In this document: positions 35,026 to 44,458 of the stretch, in pieces
Position numbering within the stretch: the stretch's first letter is position 1
Layout: every line of letters starts with the position of its first letter
Assembly (NCBI GenBank): GCA_902513935.1
Contig: CABXOR010000005.1
Location: forward strand, 1-51,070
DNA: 51,070 nucleotides
Reading direction: 5' to 3'
Source: an uncultured SAR324 cluster bacterium
GTDB taxonomy: Bacteria; SAR324; NAC60-12
The notes under the pieces: model-generated
The model's database searches: none
The model's input: the letters and a program-made list of their open reading frames with translations, nothing else
What the model was told of the DNA's origin: nothing
Translations under genes and position numbers: made by a program

Positions 35026-35739
35026 ATGGCTAATTTTTTAATTACCGGCGCGAACTCAAATATAGGGGTTGCCTGTATTCAAAATATAGTCAATTCTGGA
35101 GGTTCTGTGATCGCAATTCACAGGAAACTTGGAGATGAACTGTCCAGTCTTTGTCGTAAACATCCTTCTAAAATTGAATTGGTAAAGTTAGATTTTACTT
35201 ATCACAATCAAGTCGACAGTCTACTGGATTTAGTTGAGGTGAAAAAAAAGGAAATTGATTCATTCATAGCTTTAGCAGCACTTAGAGAAGAAAAACCTTA
35301 TGAAAAGACTTCTAGGAAAGACCTGATGAAACACTTTGAAGTCAATGTTGTTCCTACTGTTTTTATCGTTCAAAAACTTGGTGAAAGCATGTCTCAAAGG
35401 GATTGGGGGCGTATTGTAATAGGCAGTAGCATTGGTGTAAAATTTGGAGGTGGTCCTTCTTCGTTTTGTTACTCGTTAACTAAGCATTGTTCTGAATTTA
35501 TTCCAAACATTGCAAAAAAATGGTCTCGGAACAATGTGTTATACAATGTGCTAAGGATCGGGGTTACCAACACCTCTGCAATGCAGAAAAGTGGAACAGA
35601 TTTGAAACATAGAACAAAACTTATTCCAATGCAGCGTTTAGCTAAACCAGAAGAGATTGCAAAACAGATTTATTGGCTTGCATCTGAAGAAAATACTTTT
35701 GTAACGAACCAGGTAATCGAAATATCTGGAGGTGAGTGA
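35026..35739 (+). CDS. Classical short-chain dehydrogenase/reductase
   Basis: 237 aa. Cofactor motif TGANSNIG at 7-14, the NNAG-equivalent ALAAL, catalytic Ser in IVIGSSIGVKFGG, and YSLTK with Tyr and Lys, ending in the usual VTNQVIEISGG. An NAD(P)H-dependent reductase, probably for a keto group created by the upstream radical SAM enzyme or SDR. It is the last gene of the tight operon; a gap of 208 bases follows. Confidence 0.9.
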   Translation: MANFLITGANSNIGVACIQNIVNSGGSVIAIHRKLGDELSSLCRKHPSKIELVKLDFTYHNQVDSLLDLVEVKKKEIDSFIALAALREEKPYEKTSRKDLMKHFEVNVVPTVFIVQKLGESMSQRDWGRIVIGSSIGVKFGGGPSSFCYSLTKHCSEFIPNIAKKWSRNNVLYNVLRIGVTNTSAMQKSGTDLKHRTKLIPMQRLAKPEEIAKQIYWLASEENTFVTNQVIEISGGE

Positions 35740-35947
35740 AAAAGATTATTTTATGAAGAAGAGATGTGTACTGAAAACATAACGAAAGAATGCTATGTCA
35801 ACATGACTCAATCTATTGGAATTTTGTTTGTCTTTCTTGGCAGAGCTTTCGGATGAAGTCAACTAATAAGTATGGAGGAAATTCTACTAAATCCATATGA
35901 AGTGATACACAAAGCAGTTTTAATTTTAACTATAATTAGAGTTCAAA

Positions 35948-37501
35948 ATGAAAGTTTTATTTGTCTATCCAAACCACAAAGGAATGAACATGCTTCCTCC
36001 TGCAGTTGGATTGCTCTCGGCATGTTTAAAAAGAGAAGGGCATGAAGTTTCTTTATTCGATACAACCCACTACAATTCTGTCACCATTGAAGGCGAAGAA
36101 GACCAAACTGACTCAGATGAGTCAAAAAGTGACCGACTGATGGCCAGGCCATATAATATGCCTCAAGAAGTGCAGTTGAGATACACCAATGTGTTTGATG
36201 ACTTCAGAAGTAACGTAGAATCATTCAAGCCCGATCTGCTGGCTTTGTCTACCACAGAAGACATGTTCCATCTGGGACTTCAGTTGCTCAAAACAGTGGA
36301 AGATTTTAATATATTGACTATTGCTGGTGGAGTGTTTCCCACATTTGCAGCTGAATTAGTGCTTGGATTTCCATGTATCGATATTGTTTGCAAAGGTGAA
36401 GGAGAAGATGCCCTTGTGGAATTGTGCCGAAGAGTTGAACAACAAAAGCCATATGTTGATATTAAAAATTTATGGGTGAAGAAAAAAAACGGAGATATCA
36501 CAAAAAACCCAACGGGAATGGTCAACATGGACAACAACCCACTCATCGATATGAGTTTGTTTGAAGAAGCAAGATTCTATCGACCTATGGGAGGGAAAGT
36601 TTACAGAATGTTTCCTGTGGAAACTCATAGAGGGTGTCCATTCAAATGCGCTTTCTGCAATTCCCCTTCACAAATGCAAATGTATAAAGAGGAAGAAGGG
36701 AAATCATACCTCAGGAGAAAATCGTTTGACAACATTCACCAAGAGTTATTGTTTTACAAAAATGAAATGAAAGCGGAGTATCTCTATTTTTGGGCAGACA
36801 CTTTCTTTTCATGGAAACAAAGTGAATTTGAAGAATTTGCCGAATTGTATCAAGAAATAAAATTGCCTTTTTGGTGTCAAACCAGACCTGAAACTGTAAA
36901 CAAAAAAAGGCTTACCATACTCAAAAACATGGGCTGTGCGAGAATTTCTTTCGGATTGGAGCATGGTAACGAAGAATTTAGAAAAATATATTTGAATAGA
37001 ATGATGTCAAATAGCGTGATTACCAAGGCATTAAATCTGGTATCGAGTTTTGAAATCCCTTTCAGCGTGAATAACATTATTGGCTTCCCGAATGAAACAC
37101 GCGAATTAGTTTTTGATACGATCAAGCTTAATCAAACCTTTAAGGCTAATGATAGGAATGCGTATCCATTCACGCCTTTTACAGGAACTCCACTTAGGAA
37201 AGTTTGCGAAGAGTTAGGCTTTGTAGAAAAAACGGACATAGTTAAGTCGATGGTTGCTAACGGCTCGGTTTTAGATATGCCACAATTTAGAAGAAGTGAT
37301 GTGAACTCGTTGTGTAAAACTTTTAACATGTATGTCAATTTTTCTAAAGATCGATGGCCTATCATTAAAAAAGCTGAAGCAGATACTCCAGAAGGAAATA
37401 AAATATTTAAAAAGCTGAAAAAAGAATTTGAAGAAGAATTTTGGGAAGAAGACTCTAGCTTTGAAAGTTCTGCATCTGCTGAAGTAAGTCCATTGGGATA
37501 G
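35948..37501 (+). CDS. B12-binding-domain-type radical SAM protein
   Basis: 517 aa. Residues about 1-190 have the Rossmann-like B12-binding fold (VLFVYPN, GLLSACLKREGHEVSLFD, LTIAGGVFPTFAAE, VCKGEGEDALVEL). I see no DxHxxG cobalamin-ligating histidine, as in many family members. The radical SAM CX3CX2C is C230, C234 and C237 in RGCPFKCAFC, followed by the barrel (RISFGLEHGNEEFRK, NNIIGFPNET). Relatives methylate unactivated carbons or make thioether and ring changes. The C-terminus is acidic and unstructured. Not obviously coupled to either neighbour. Confidence 0.85.
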   Translation: MKVLFVYPNHKGMNMLPPAVGLLSACLKREGHEVSLFDTTHYNSVTIEGEEDQTDSDESKSDRLMARPYNMPQEVQLRYTNVFDDFRSNVESFKPDLLALSTTEDMFHLGLQLLKTVEDFNILTIAGGVFPTFAAELVLGFPCIDIVCKGEGEDALVELCRRVEQQKPYVDIKNLWVKKKNGDITKNPTGMVNMDNNPLIDMSLFEEARFYRPMGGKVYRMFPVETHRGCPFKCAFCNSPSQMQMYKEEEGKSYLRRKSFDNIHQELLFYKNEMKAEYLYFWADTFFSWKQSEFEEFAELYQEIKLPFWCQTRPETVNKKRLTILKNMGCARISFGLEHGNEEFRKIYLNRMMSNSVITKALNLVSSFEIPFSVNNIIGFPNETRELVFDTIKLNQTFKANDRNAYPFTPFTGTPLRKVCEELGFVEKTDIVKSMVANGSVLDMPQFRRSDVNSLCKTFNMYVNFSKDRWPIIKKAEADTPEGNKIFKKLKKEFEEEFWEEDSSFESSASAEVSPLG

Positions 37502-37993
37502 TCAAATAATCCGATTTAGTTGTATTCTAACCAATTATGGCAAACCCCCTATTTTTTTAACTTCTTATAAACCACGACAAAACTATTATATTAGACAGGA
37601 TTCAATGGTTTGTTCAGTTGGATTTATCCTAAAAATCTTTACGGCTCCATTCAGACATTTACCAGTTTAATTAGGTTCCATAACAAAATCACAAAAATAC
37701 CTTTGATAAGTTCATTCTCAGCGACTTCGGTACCTTGTATATTTTGTAATACACATGATCGCAACCAGGTGTCGATACCGGCTCATTTCAGATAAATCTT
37801 TTAGAACATTCATTAATTCTCTTCCAAACAAAAAATTTTCAAATGTAAAGTACCATTACACTTTAGCAAAAACATCATATATCCGTTATTTTGACCAATC
37901 CATTCTACTTAAGAGTCCATAAACGGAAATAATTGCTTAACAATTTTCAATTGATTGACATCATTCGAAAATTTACTTTTTTAGAAAAAACCA
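37502..37993. other. AT-rich non-coding gap
   Basis: 492 bases. Several short open stretches (for example 37610-37795 and about 37780-37923) carry no motif I can match and have no ribosome-binding site. They may be decayed coding DNA. Nothing else identifiable. Confidence 0.5.
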
Positions 37994-39781
37994 ATGAAGC
38001 CAAATATCATTATAACAAACAAACTATCAAGGGGATTAATTAATAGTAATTATGTATACACTTTTATTAGCACGCGTGATTTGTTATCCAGTGAATTAAA
38101 TGTAGCCAAAGATAATAATATAAACAGGTATTTATTAAAACAGCTCAATGAGTTCGATAAAAAAGAATTCTTCAAGAAATTAGATATTTTTTGGAATGAA
38201 TTAATAACACGATTTGACAAACAACATCCGTTCTGGAGAAATGCAGTTTCCACAAAAATGCAACAGTGGGAAAAGTCTCCTATATATTTAATGCTAATAT
38301 TATATTCTTTGTTCAAATCATACCATATCAATCCATGTTCGAAATTAATATTCATTTGTAAAAATATAGAAGAGTATGCTGTATGCGTAAATTGGTCTAA
38401 AAAAAATAACTGGCTTATAACAGATAATTATTTTGTTGGAATTCCACATAATTTTGTAAAAGGTCTACAATTAATTAAATATATATTTAGCTTTTGGATA
38501 GTGTCAACAAGATTAATACTTATGATAATAAGTACTAAAAATGCAAATCTATTTAATGGTAAAAATAATAGAAAGATATTAATTTCTACCGCATTTTACC
38601 CTAATAATATAGCTAATAGTAAATATATTGATCCTTTTTTTGGCAATCTAGGTGAATTATTTAAAAAAGAAAATTATGAGGTCCATTACGTAGCTAGACC
38701 ACTTATGAAATTCCGCACTGCTCGTGCCAAGTCTCAGTTATTAGACTCATTTTTCATTCTTCACTCAGTAGTAACATTTATTGATTTGGTAAAACTAATA
38801 TTTCGTTTATTTTTTCCTAAACTAAGAATTAATAGATTAATTTTTGAAAATTGTGATTTTTCTAAATATTTAGAGTGGAGTTATAAATATGATTGTATTG
38901 ATCAAAACTTTGAATCTGAGTTAGTTTACTTGGCAATAAAAAATTTGTGTAAAGCAAATACATATGAAAGATTATTACACTTATACGAAGGCAATAATAC
39001 AGATAATGCGTCTGTTCAGGCGTTTAGGGAATATAGCAAAGGTAAAATATTGGGATACAGTCATGGTGTTGTATTCCCAATTAATCTTAAGTTATTTAAA
39101 TCTTCATTAGAAAATAATCATTCACCTGAATCGGACTTGTTGGTCTCGTCTGGAAAAGAAATAACAAATCTATTATCTCATTATTTTGGCATTTATAATC
39201 AAGACTCAATTATCACAGGGTGCTCATTCCGAGAAATACCTAAAACAGAATGTTTTATTCAAGACTCTCGTTTATATAATGGCACTATTTTGGTCGGACT
39301 AGACGGCATGTGGTCCAGTGTAAATTTGTTAGACTGGTTGTTCAATAATTATAATAACTTAAATTTGGAATATAACATTATATTGAGAGGACACCCTAAC
39401 TTACCAGTAAAATTATTGCTTAAAAAGACCATAAATAATTTGCCAGAAAATATCAGTATTTCATCTAACACTCTTGAATATGATCTATGCCATTGTTTTT
39501 GTGTATTGTATAGACATAGTTCAGTAGGGCTACAATCTATAATAAATGGACTTCCAGCCATTCACTTAAACATTGATTTGCCAATAAATGGAGACCCAAT
39601 TAGTAATTATATGAACGCAAATTATGTAGTTAATGATGTTAATGAATTAAATTTAGCTTTACTTAAAATTAAGACTTTAACTCATTCCGAATTATATTCT
39701 CTTAAGTTAAAATCAATTGAATATTCAAATACATATTTCACTCCTCCTAATCGAAAATCGCATAAAAAGTTTTTATCCTAA
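37994..39781 (+). CDS. Putative surface-carbohydrate glycosyltransferase (capsule/LIC-type family)
   Basis: 595 aa, very AT-rich codon use. One or two hydrophobic stretches (about 155-185 and 255-285) suggest membrane association. The C-terminal half looks like a GT-B-like surface polysaccharide transferase: LYEGNNTDNASVQAF, GKILGYSHGVVFP, a LRGHPN turn and YRHSSVGLQSIINGLPAIHL (about 505-524), comparable to the donor-binding region of KDO- and PFTS-type transferases. It does not match a named family exactly. Flanked by two gaps full of relics; its composition is like that of the genes at 25534 and 48069, perhaps a shared source. Confidence 0.6.
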   Translation: MKPNIIITNKLSRGLINSNYVYTFISTRDLLSSELNVAKDNNINRYLLKQLNEFDKKEFFKKLDIFWNELITRFDKQHPFWRNAVSTKMQQWEKSPIYLMLILYSLFKSYHINPCSKLIFICKNIEEYAVCVNWSKKNNWLITDNYFVGIPHNFVKGLQLIKYIFSFWIVSTRLILMIISTKNANLFNGKNNRKILISTAFYPNNIANSKYIDPFFGNLGELFKKENYEVHYVARPLMKFRTARAKSQLLDSFFILHSVVTFIDLVKLIFRLFFPKLRINRLIFENCDFSKYLEWSYKYDCIDQNFESELVYLAIKNLCKANTYERLLHLYEGNNTDNASVQAFREYSKGKILGYSHGVVFPINLKLFKSSLENNHSPESDLLVSSGKEITNLLSHYFGIYNQDSIITGCSFREIPKTECFIQDSRLYNGTILVGLDGMWSSVNLLDWLFNNYNNLNLEYNIILRGHPNLPVKLLLKKTINNLPENISISSNTLEYDLCHCFCVLYRHSSVGLQSIINGLPAIHLNIDLPINGDPISNYMNANYVVNDVNELNLALLKIKTLTHSELYSLKLKSIEYSNTYFTPPNRKSHKKFLS

Positions 39782-39974
39782 TATAATAGTATCTCCATTT
39801 AAAAGATTGAATTACTAAAGTGGAGCGCAATGAAAACTAGAGAACCTAGAGGTGACTCTTGAATTAGAACATCAAAAAAACATCCGAGTTAATGTGACAA
39901 CTATGATGAGTACTCATCATAGTTGTCATGCTCAGATGAATGATGTAACCAGACTTTCTATTTCTTGAGAACAT
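39782..39974. other. Gap holding a perfect 34-bp palindrome
   Basis: 193 bases between the transferase gene and a dehydrogenase relic. No gene is seen, but the exact palindrome at 39895-39928 lies here. Confidence 0.6.
39895..39928. repeat. Perfect 34-bp palindrome
   Basis: Left arm TGACAACTATGATGAGT is followed with no spacer by its exact reverse complement ACTCATCATAGTTGTCA. The next outward pairs are G-T only. No T-run follows, so it is not a standard terminator. It may be an operator-like site or a fold-back scar at a recombination breakpoint. Confidence 0.9.
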
Positions 39975-40178
39975 TTGAACAACATGGGATATAATACCGG
40001 GGCAGCAATGGATGTCTATGATTCTGAGCCTCCAGATGACTTGGGATTCATTTATATTCCGAACTTGATGGCTACTCCTCAAATTGAAGGTAATGCAGTT
40101 GAAGCCGTTCTAGCAATGGGACGTTCAGCAATTAATCATATTAAAGAATTTTTTTCAAATGCAAGAAGTAAACGATAA
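39975..40178 (+). pseudogene. C-terminal remnant of a D-2-hydroxyacid dehydrogenase (SerA-like)
   Basis: A 67-codon frame reading MNNMGYNTGAAMDVYDSEP, then LMATPQIEGNAVEAVLAMGR, then AINHIKEFF. This is the end of the catalytic/NAD lobe of D-isomer-specific 2-hydroxyacid dehydrogenases (GAALDVF..EPP...L..PN...TPHIGG.T.EA...MG). The catalytic His of TPHIGG is Gln here, and everything upstream is missing. It overlaps the start of the GT2 gene by 20 bases. Confidence 0.75.
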
Positions 40179-41136
40179 CAAAAACACTAGGACTCACTAT
40201 GTTAGTAAAGATTTGGTGATTATTATTCCAACCAAAGATCGTCCAAAAGAAGTAGGTCGTTTGTTACAATCCATTAAGGAATTAGATTGCGAAGTCGGGC
40301 GGGTTATCGTTGTGGCCAGCGGGCAGGATATTAGCGATGTGGTTTTAGAATTTTCAAAAATACTACCTGTAGAATATTATTCCAGTGAATCGGGTCAAAT
40401 AAAACAGAGAAACAAAGGGATATCTTTGTTAAATGATTCCACTAAGCTCGTGGCTACAATCGATGATGATATGTTTTTCTACAAAACAGCAGTTCTCGAA
40501 ATGATCAAGTTCTGGAATAGCATTGAACTGGATACCGCAGGGGTAGGCTTTAATATTGTTAACAAGCCTAGTCACCGACATACCTGGTTAAGGGGACTGT
40601 TTTGCGTAAGCGTTCCCGGGCCGGGCAGAGTTCTCAAATCGGGTTCTAACACATCGATTTGCAATGTGAAACAAAACATCCGAAGTGAATGGCTCACCGG
40701 AGGTGCAACGGTATGGCGTCAGGACATTCTGAAAAATCATCCGCACCGAGAAATTATTTCCCGCTGGGCTGCGTATGAAGATATGATTTTCAGTTATCCC
40801 ATTGGGCTTGTCCATCCACTTTACATCTGTGCGAAAGCAACCATCAAGACTGAAGATGTTCAGTTGGCAAAGGAAAGTCCTAAATTGAGCCTTTACCGAG
40901 GCAGAGCCAATTTCCTCTGGGGAATATATTTTGTCCAAATCAACCCCCAACTCTCTATTGCACAATTTTATTACAAAAAATTCCTTGAAATTCTTGTATT
41001 TCTAATAAAAGGTCTATTTCGGCAAGAATTCCACCGGTTCTATTTAGTCATGGGTATGCTCTCAGGTTTTTTTCTTAGTTTGAACTGCATCATCCGAAAA
41101 CAAAACACATTAGAACTGATTGAAGCGAAAACTTGA
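40159..41136 (+). CDS. Family 2 glycosyltransferase
   Basis: 325 aa. GT-A start VIIIPTKDRPKEVGRLLQSI (about 16-35), the metal-binding ATIDDDMFF with DDD (about 96-104), and WLTGGATVWRQDIL as acceptor loop. Two hydrophobic stretches near the C-terminus (about 270-300) suggest association with the inner membrane, as for enzymes acting on undecaprenyl-linked sugars. It uses a nucleotide-diphospho-sugar donor; which one is unknown. The start overlaps the dehydrogenase relic. Confidence 0.9.
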   Translation: MQEVNDNKNTRTHYVSKDLVIIIPTKDRPKEVGRLLQSIKELDCEVGRVIVVASGQDISDVVLEFSKILPVEYYSSESGQIKQRNKGISLLNDSTKLVATIDDDMFFYKTAVLEMIKFWNSIELDTAGVGFNIVNKPSHRHTWLRGLFCVSVPGPGRVLKSGSNTSICNVKQNIRSEWLTGGATVWRQDILKNHPHREIISRWAAYEDMIFSYPIGLVHPLYICAKATIKTEDVQLAKESPKLSLYRGRANFLWGIYFVQINPQLSIAQFYYKKFLEILVFLIKGLFRQEFHRFYLVMGMLSGFFLSLNCIIRKQNTLELIEAKT

Positions 41137-41281
41137 GTTTAGAGTTCAAATTTTAGTTGGGAAAGACCTAGTATCACTGTATAAACTATCCCTGACTTGG
41201 TATCCACTTTATAGTTCTTGACGAATTTCAACATAAAAAACTTTATTTATTTCTAAAACAACTTTTAATATTACTAATTCT

Positions 41282-42844
41282 GTGCCAGCCTCCCTCCTTA
41301 AAACCCGTGTAGTTTGTATCAATCCTAATTTAGTTCTTCAAAGGAATGATTTGTTTACAACCGGAGTTGTTTATATGCCCATAGGACTGGCGAATTTTGC
41401 AAGTACTCTTCAAACAATAGGATATTCCTGTAAAGTCGTTGATGCTTTCGGAGAGAATCCCAACCAGTATTGGGAAGAAGGTGATTTTATATTTCGTGGC
41501 CTTCTCCCCTCGGAAATCGTTGCACAAATTAATAATAATGCTGGTGAGACACCTCTAAAGATAATTTTTGTTTATGCTATAAATTTAACATATCACCAAT
41601 CAACCATTAATATCATTAAACAGATTAGGGAATCGTTCCCCAATATCTCCATTGCTGTTTTAGAAAATACACAAGCTGTGACGGCTTATGCCCTTGAAGA
41701 TATTCAGAATGAATTTTACGATGCCGGTGCAAATTATGTTGTCCTTGGAGAACCGGAACTACGAGGTACAGCCCTTATAAAACATATTGACGGTCAATGT
41801 GAAGATGATGATTTGCTAAATATAGATGGAATTGGGTTTAAACAAGAAAATGGAAGTGGGTATACTACTGCTGTAAAAAAAATCAATGATCTTGATTCTT
41901 TACCGTTTCCTGCTTGGGATCTTTTCCCATTACATAATTATTGGAAATTGAAATACGCTCATGGTCCGTTATCAGCTAAGCGTTATTTACCTATACTAAC
42001 CTCACGTGGTTGCCCGTATGCTTGTCGATTTTGTGTCATCCCAAAAACAAATAACCTCAAATGGAGGGCGCGTTCAGCAACTAATGTTGTCGATGAGATG
42101 GAACATTGGGTTAAAAAACTGGATATTAGAGAGTTTCATCTTGAAGATGTAGACCCGACAGTCAAGGACAAACGAACTCAGGAAATTTGTCTTGAAATTA
42201 TTAAAAGAAAATTAAAAATTCGGTGGAAAATTTGCTCCGGGACTAAAGTCGAAACAATTAAAAACGAGAAAACGATTGAACTAATGGCACAAGCGGGATG
42301 CTGTTATATTTCTATCTCTCCGGAAAGTGGATCACCAAGAATAATGAAAAAGTTAAATAAACCTTTTAATTATGAACATGCTGTAAACTTAATCAAAAAA
42401 ATGAATGATGTAGGTATATTTAGTCAAGCATGCTTCGTACTAGGTTTTCCCGGAGAAGAAGATGAGGACCGTGAATTAACTCGAAAAATGGTTTTTGATC
42501 TTGCTAAAGTAGGTGTCAGCGAAATCGCTCAGTTTATAATAACACCTGTTCCTGGTTCTGATATTTACTCAGAATTTTCCGGTTATTCTGATTTTTCTCA
42601 GTTGAATTTTTCACCTACATGGAGAAAAGATTATGAAAAATTAAATCGGTTTAGAATGAAACTATATGGTGAATTTTTGTGGTGGAAATTGCGATATTAC
42701 CCATTTTCTATCTTAAAACAATCGTTTAATTTTTTGTTCCGCAAGTTTAATACTAAGATGGAAATGACCCCATATCGGGCTTTGCACATGGCATTAATGC
42801 TGAAAGGTTTCATTGGGCATAAAATTCAACGCGAAAATCATTAA
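41282..42844 (+). CDS. B12-binding-domain-type radical SAM protein
   Basis: 520 aa, GTG start; the B12-binding-like domain spans about 1-190 (VVCINPN, MPIGLANFASTLQTIGYSCKVVD is the Rossmann lead-in) and again lacks an obvious DxHxxG. Radical SAM cysteines are C244, C248 and C251 in SRGCPYACRFC. Later barrel motifs are CYISISPESGSPRIMKKLNK (split around the ESGS turn) and CFVLGFPGEEDED. Predicted to carry out radical methylation or rearrangement on a sugar or lipid. A 145-base gap upstream and a methyltransferase 13 bases downstream suggest it heads a new transcription unit with 42858. Confidence 0.85.
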   Translation: MPASLLKTRVVCINPNLVLQRNDLFTTGVVYMPIGLANFASTLQTIGYSCKVVDAFGENPNQYWEEGDFIFRGLLPSEIVAQINNNAGETPLKIIFVYAINLTYHQSTINIIKQIRESFPNISIAVLENTQAVTAYALEDIQNEFYDAGANYVVLGEPELRGTALIKHIDGQCEDDDLLNIDGIGFKQENGSGYTTAVKKINDLDSLPFPAWDLFPLHNYWKLKYAHGPLSAKRYLPILTSRGCPYACRFCVIPKTNNLKWRARSATNVVDEMEHWVKKLDIREFHLEDVDPTVKDKRTQEICLEIIKRKLKIRWKICSGTKVETIKNEKTIELMAQAGCCYISISPESGSPRIMKKLNKPFNYEHAVNLIKKMNDVGIFSQACFVLGFPGEEDEDRELTRKMVFDLAKVGVSEIAQFIITPVPGSDIYSEFSGYSDFSQLNFSPTWRKDYEKLNRFRMKLYGEFLWWKLRYYPFSILKQSFNFLFRKFNTKMEMTPYRALHMALMLKGFIGHKIQRENH

Positions 42845-42857
42845 AAGTAAATTATAA

Positions 42858-43787
42858 ATGGTCTCAGAACAGTATTTGGAAACAATTGATTGTCCTATTT
42901 GTGATAGTAGAGAGTATCGTGTTCTCCGTAAAGCAAGATATTTTGAGAATATAACCCGACAAGAGTTATTAAAAATATACAAATCCTCAAGTGATACAGA
43001 GTTAAGCGACCAGCTAGTAAAGTGTTTAGGATGCGGTTTGGTTTATATTAATCCTCAGATAAATTCAGAAGTTATTCTAGAGTCCTATACAAAAGCAACT
43101 GATCCAAAATTTACCTCTCAGAACCCATTAAGAATTCGAACTTTTCGTAAATTTTTTTATCATTGGATAAAACGAGCTCAAATAAAACCTACAGTAAAAA
43201 AGAAAATCCTTGATGTTGGTTGTGCAGCTGGATCTTTCCCGAAAGTGGTAAAAGACATGGGATTTAGTGTTGTTGGAGTTGAGCCAAGCAAGTACCTATG
43301 TAATTTCGGTCAGAGGGAGTATGGTTTAGATTTGCGACAAGGAACACTTCATGAGCAGAACTTTTCTGAAGAGGAATTCAATATCGTCAGTATGTTTGAT
43401 GTAATTGAGCACTTGGACCAGCCTGGATATGTCTTAGAAGAAATCAAGAGGATTCTTCTTTCAGATGGCCATTTGATTGTTAATTATCCTGATTATGATT
43501 CTTGGCCTCGAAAATTCATGGGCACAAAATGGCCCTTTTTTCTGAGTGTACATTTATTTTATTTCACGCCACAGAGTATTCAGCAAATACTAGAAAAACA
43601 TGGGTTTCAGGTTGTTCGAATTGAGCCTTATTTTCAGACTCTCGAATTGGGATATGTGTTAGAAAGAGCTGGTCAAATATTTTACTTTGCCAAATGGGTT
43701 GAAAAGGCAGTTAAAACTCTTGGCTTGGGACAAATTCCTTTCAAGTATTATTTAGGCCAGACTTTGGTAACAGCTAAGAAAGCTTAG
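42858..43787 (+). CDS. Class I SAM-dependent methyltransferase with N-terminal Cys motif
   Basis: 309 aa. N-terminal zinc-ribbon-like CPICDSREYRVL and CLGCGLVY, then motif I ILDVGCAAGSFPKVVKD (about 115-131), GVEPSKYL and VSMFDVIEHLDQPG, ending with the typical HLFYFTPQSIQQILEKHGF. Such enzymes methylate nucleotide-sugars or glycan hydroxyls. It follows the B12-type radical SAM gene by 13 bases and precedes the HAD gene by 2, so it links two blocks transcriptionally. Confidence 0.88.
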   Translation: MVSEQYLETIDCPICDSREYRVLRKARYFENITRQELLKIYKSSSDTELSDQLVKCLGCGLVYINPQINSEVILESYTKATDPKFTSQNPLRIRTFRKFFYHWIKRAQIKPTVKKKILDVGCAAGSFPKVVKDMGFSVVGVEPSKYLCNFGQREYGLDLRQGTLHEQNFSEEEFNIVSMFDVIEHLDQPGYVLEEIKRILLSDGHLIVNYPDYDSWPRKFMGTKWPFFLSVHLFYFTPQSIQQILEKHGFQVVRIEPYFQTLELGYVLERAGQIFYFAKWVEKAVKTLGLGQIPFKYYLGQTLVTAKKA

Positions 43788-43789
43788 TT

Positions 43790-44458
43790 TTGATTCCTGA
43801 AAAAATAGGATGCATTTTTGATATGGACGGTGTGCTATTTTTAAGTAGTGAAATTCATTATCAGGCATACTGTGAGGCCTTAGCCGCGGAACCTGTTGAA
43901 GTCTTGGATTATCGTGAATTGTCTGGAATGAGAACGGATTCTGCAATCAAAAAGATTTTTAAAAAATCGGGAATCGTTTTAAATCCTGAAAAGCTGCAAG
44001 AGCTAGTTTCAAGAAAGAGAGGATCTGCATCAGAGATGCTTCGGAAACAACCACCAGTTGCTCCGGATTGTAAAAAAGTTATTGCTGAATTTTACAGAAG
44101 AGGTATTCCGCTGGCACTTGCAAGTTCTTCTTCGTCTCAAAATGTTCAATTGTTTTTGGAATCAAGCGGAACTCGCAATTATTTTTCTGTCATTCTTTCA
44201 GGTGATGATGTTAAAAATGCAAAACCAGACCAGGAAATTTTCCGGACATCCCGAAACTGTTTGGGGATTAAACCCGAATTCTGCTTTGTTGTTGAAGATT
44301 CTGAAAATGGTATCCTAGGTGCCAAAGCTGATGGAATGAAAGTAATCGGGGTTATCGGCCAACACACTAAAAAAGAACTTCAAATCTTTGGCACAGTAGC
44401 AACAATTTCACGTCTAGATGATCTTTTACAGTTAAGTGAATTTCAAAGTAACATATGA
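43790..44458 (+). CDS. HAD-IA family phosphatase (beta-phosphoglucomutase-like)
   Basis: 222 aa, TTG start. CIFDMDGVLF with D11 and D13, LASSSSSQNVQLFL as motif II, DDVKNAKPDQEIF with the Lys of motif III, and FVVEDSENGILGAKADG as motif IV. Its stop overlaps the nucleotidyltransferase start as ATGA. In this block it may dephosphorylate or mutate the substrate that the next enzyme activates. Confidence 0.88.
   Translation: MIPEKIGCIFDMDGVLFLSSEIHYQAYCEALAAEPVEVLDYRELSGMRTDSAIKKIFKKSGIVLNPEKLQELVSRKRGSASEMLRKQPPVAPDCKKVIAEFYRRGIPLALASSSSSQNVQLFLESSGTRNYFSVILSGDDVKNAKPDQEIFRTSRNCLGIKPEFCFVVEDSENGILGAKADGMKVIGVIGQHTKKELQIFGTVATISRLDDLLQLSEFQSNI

Noticed and set aside
37610..37795. Short open frame in the 37.5-38.0 kb gap
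   Set aside because: No motif, no ribosome-binding site and a composition like the surrounding non-coding DNA.
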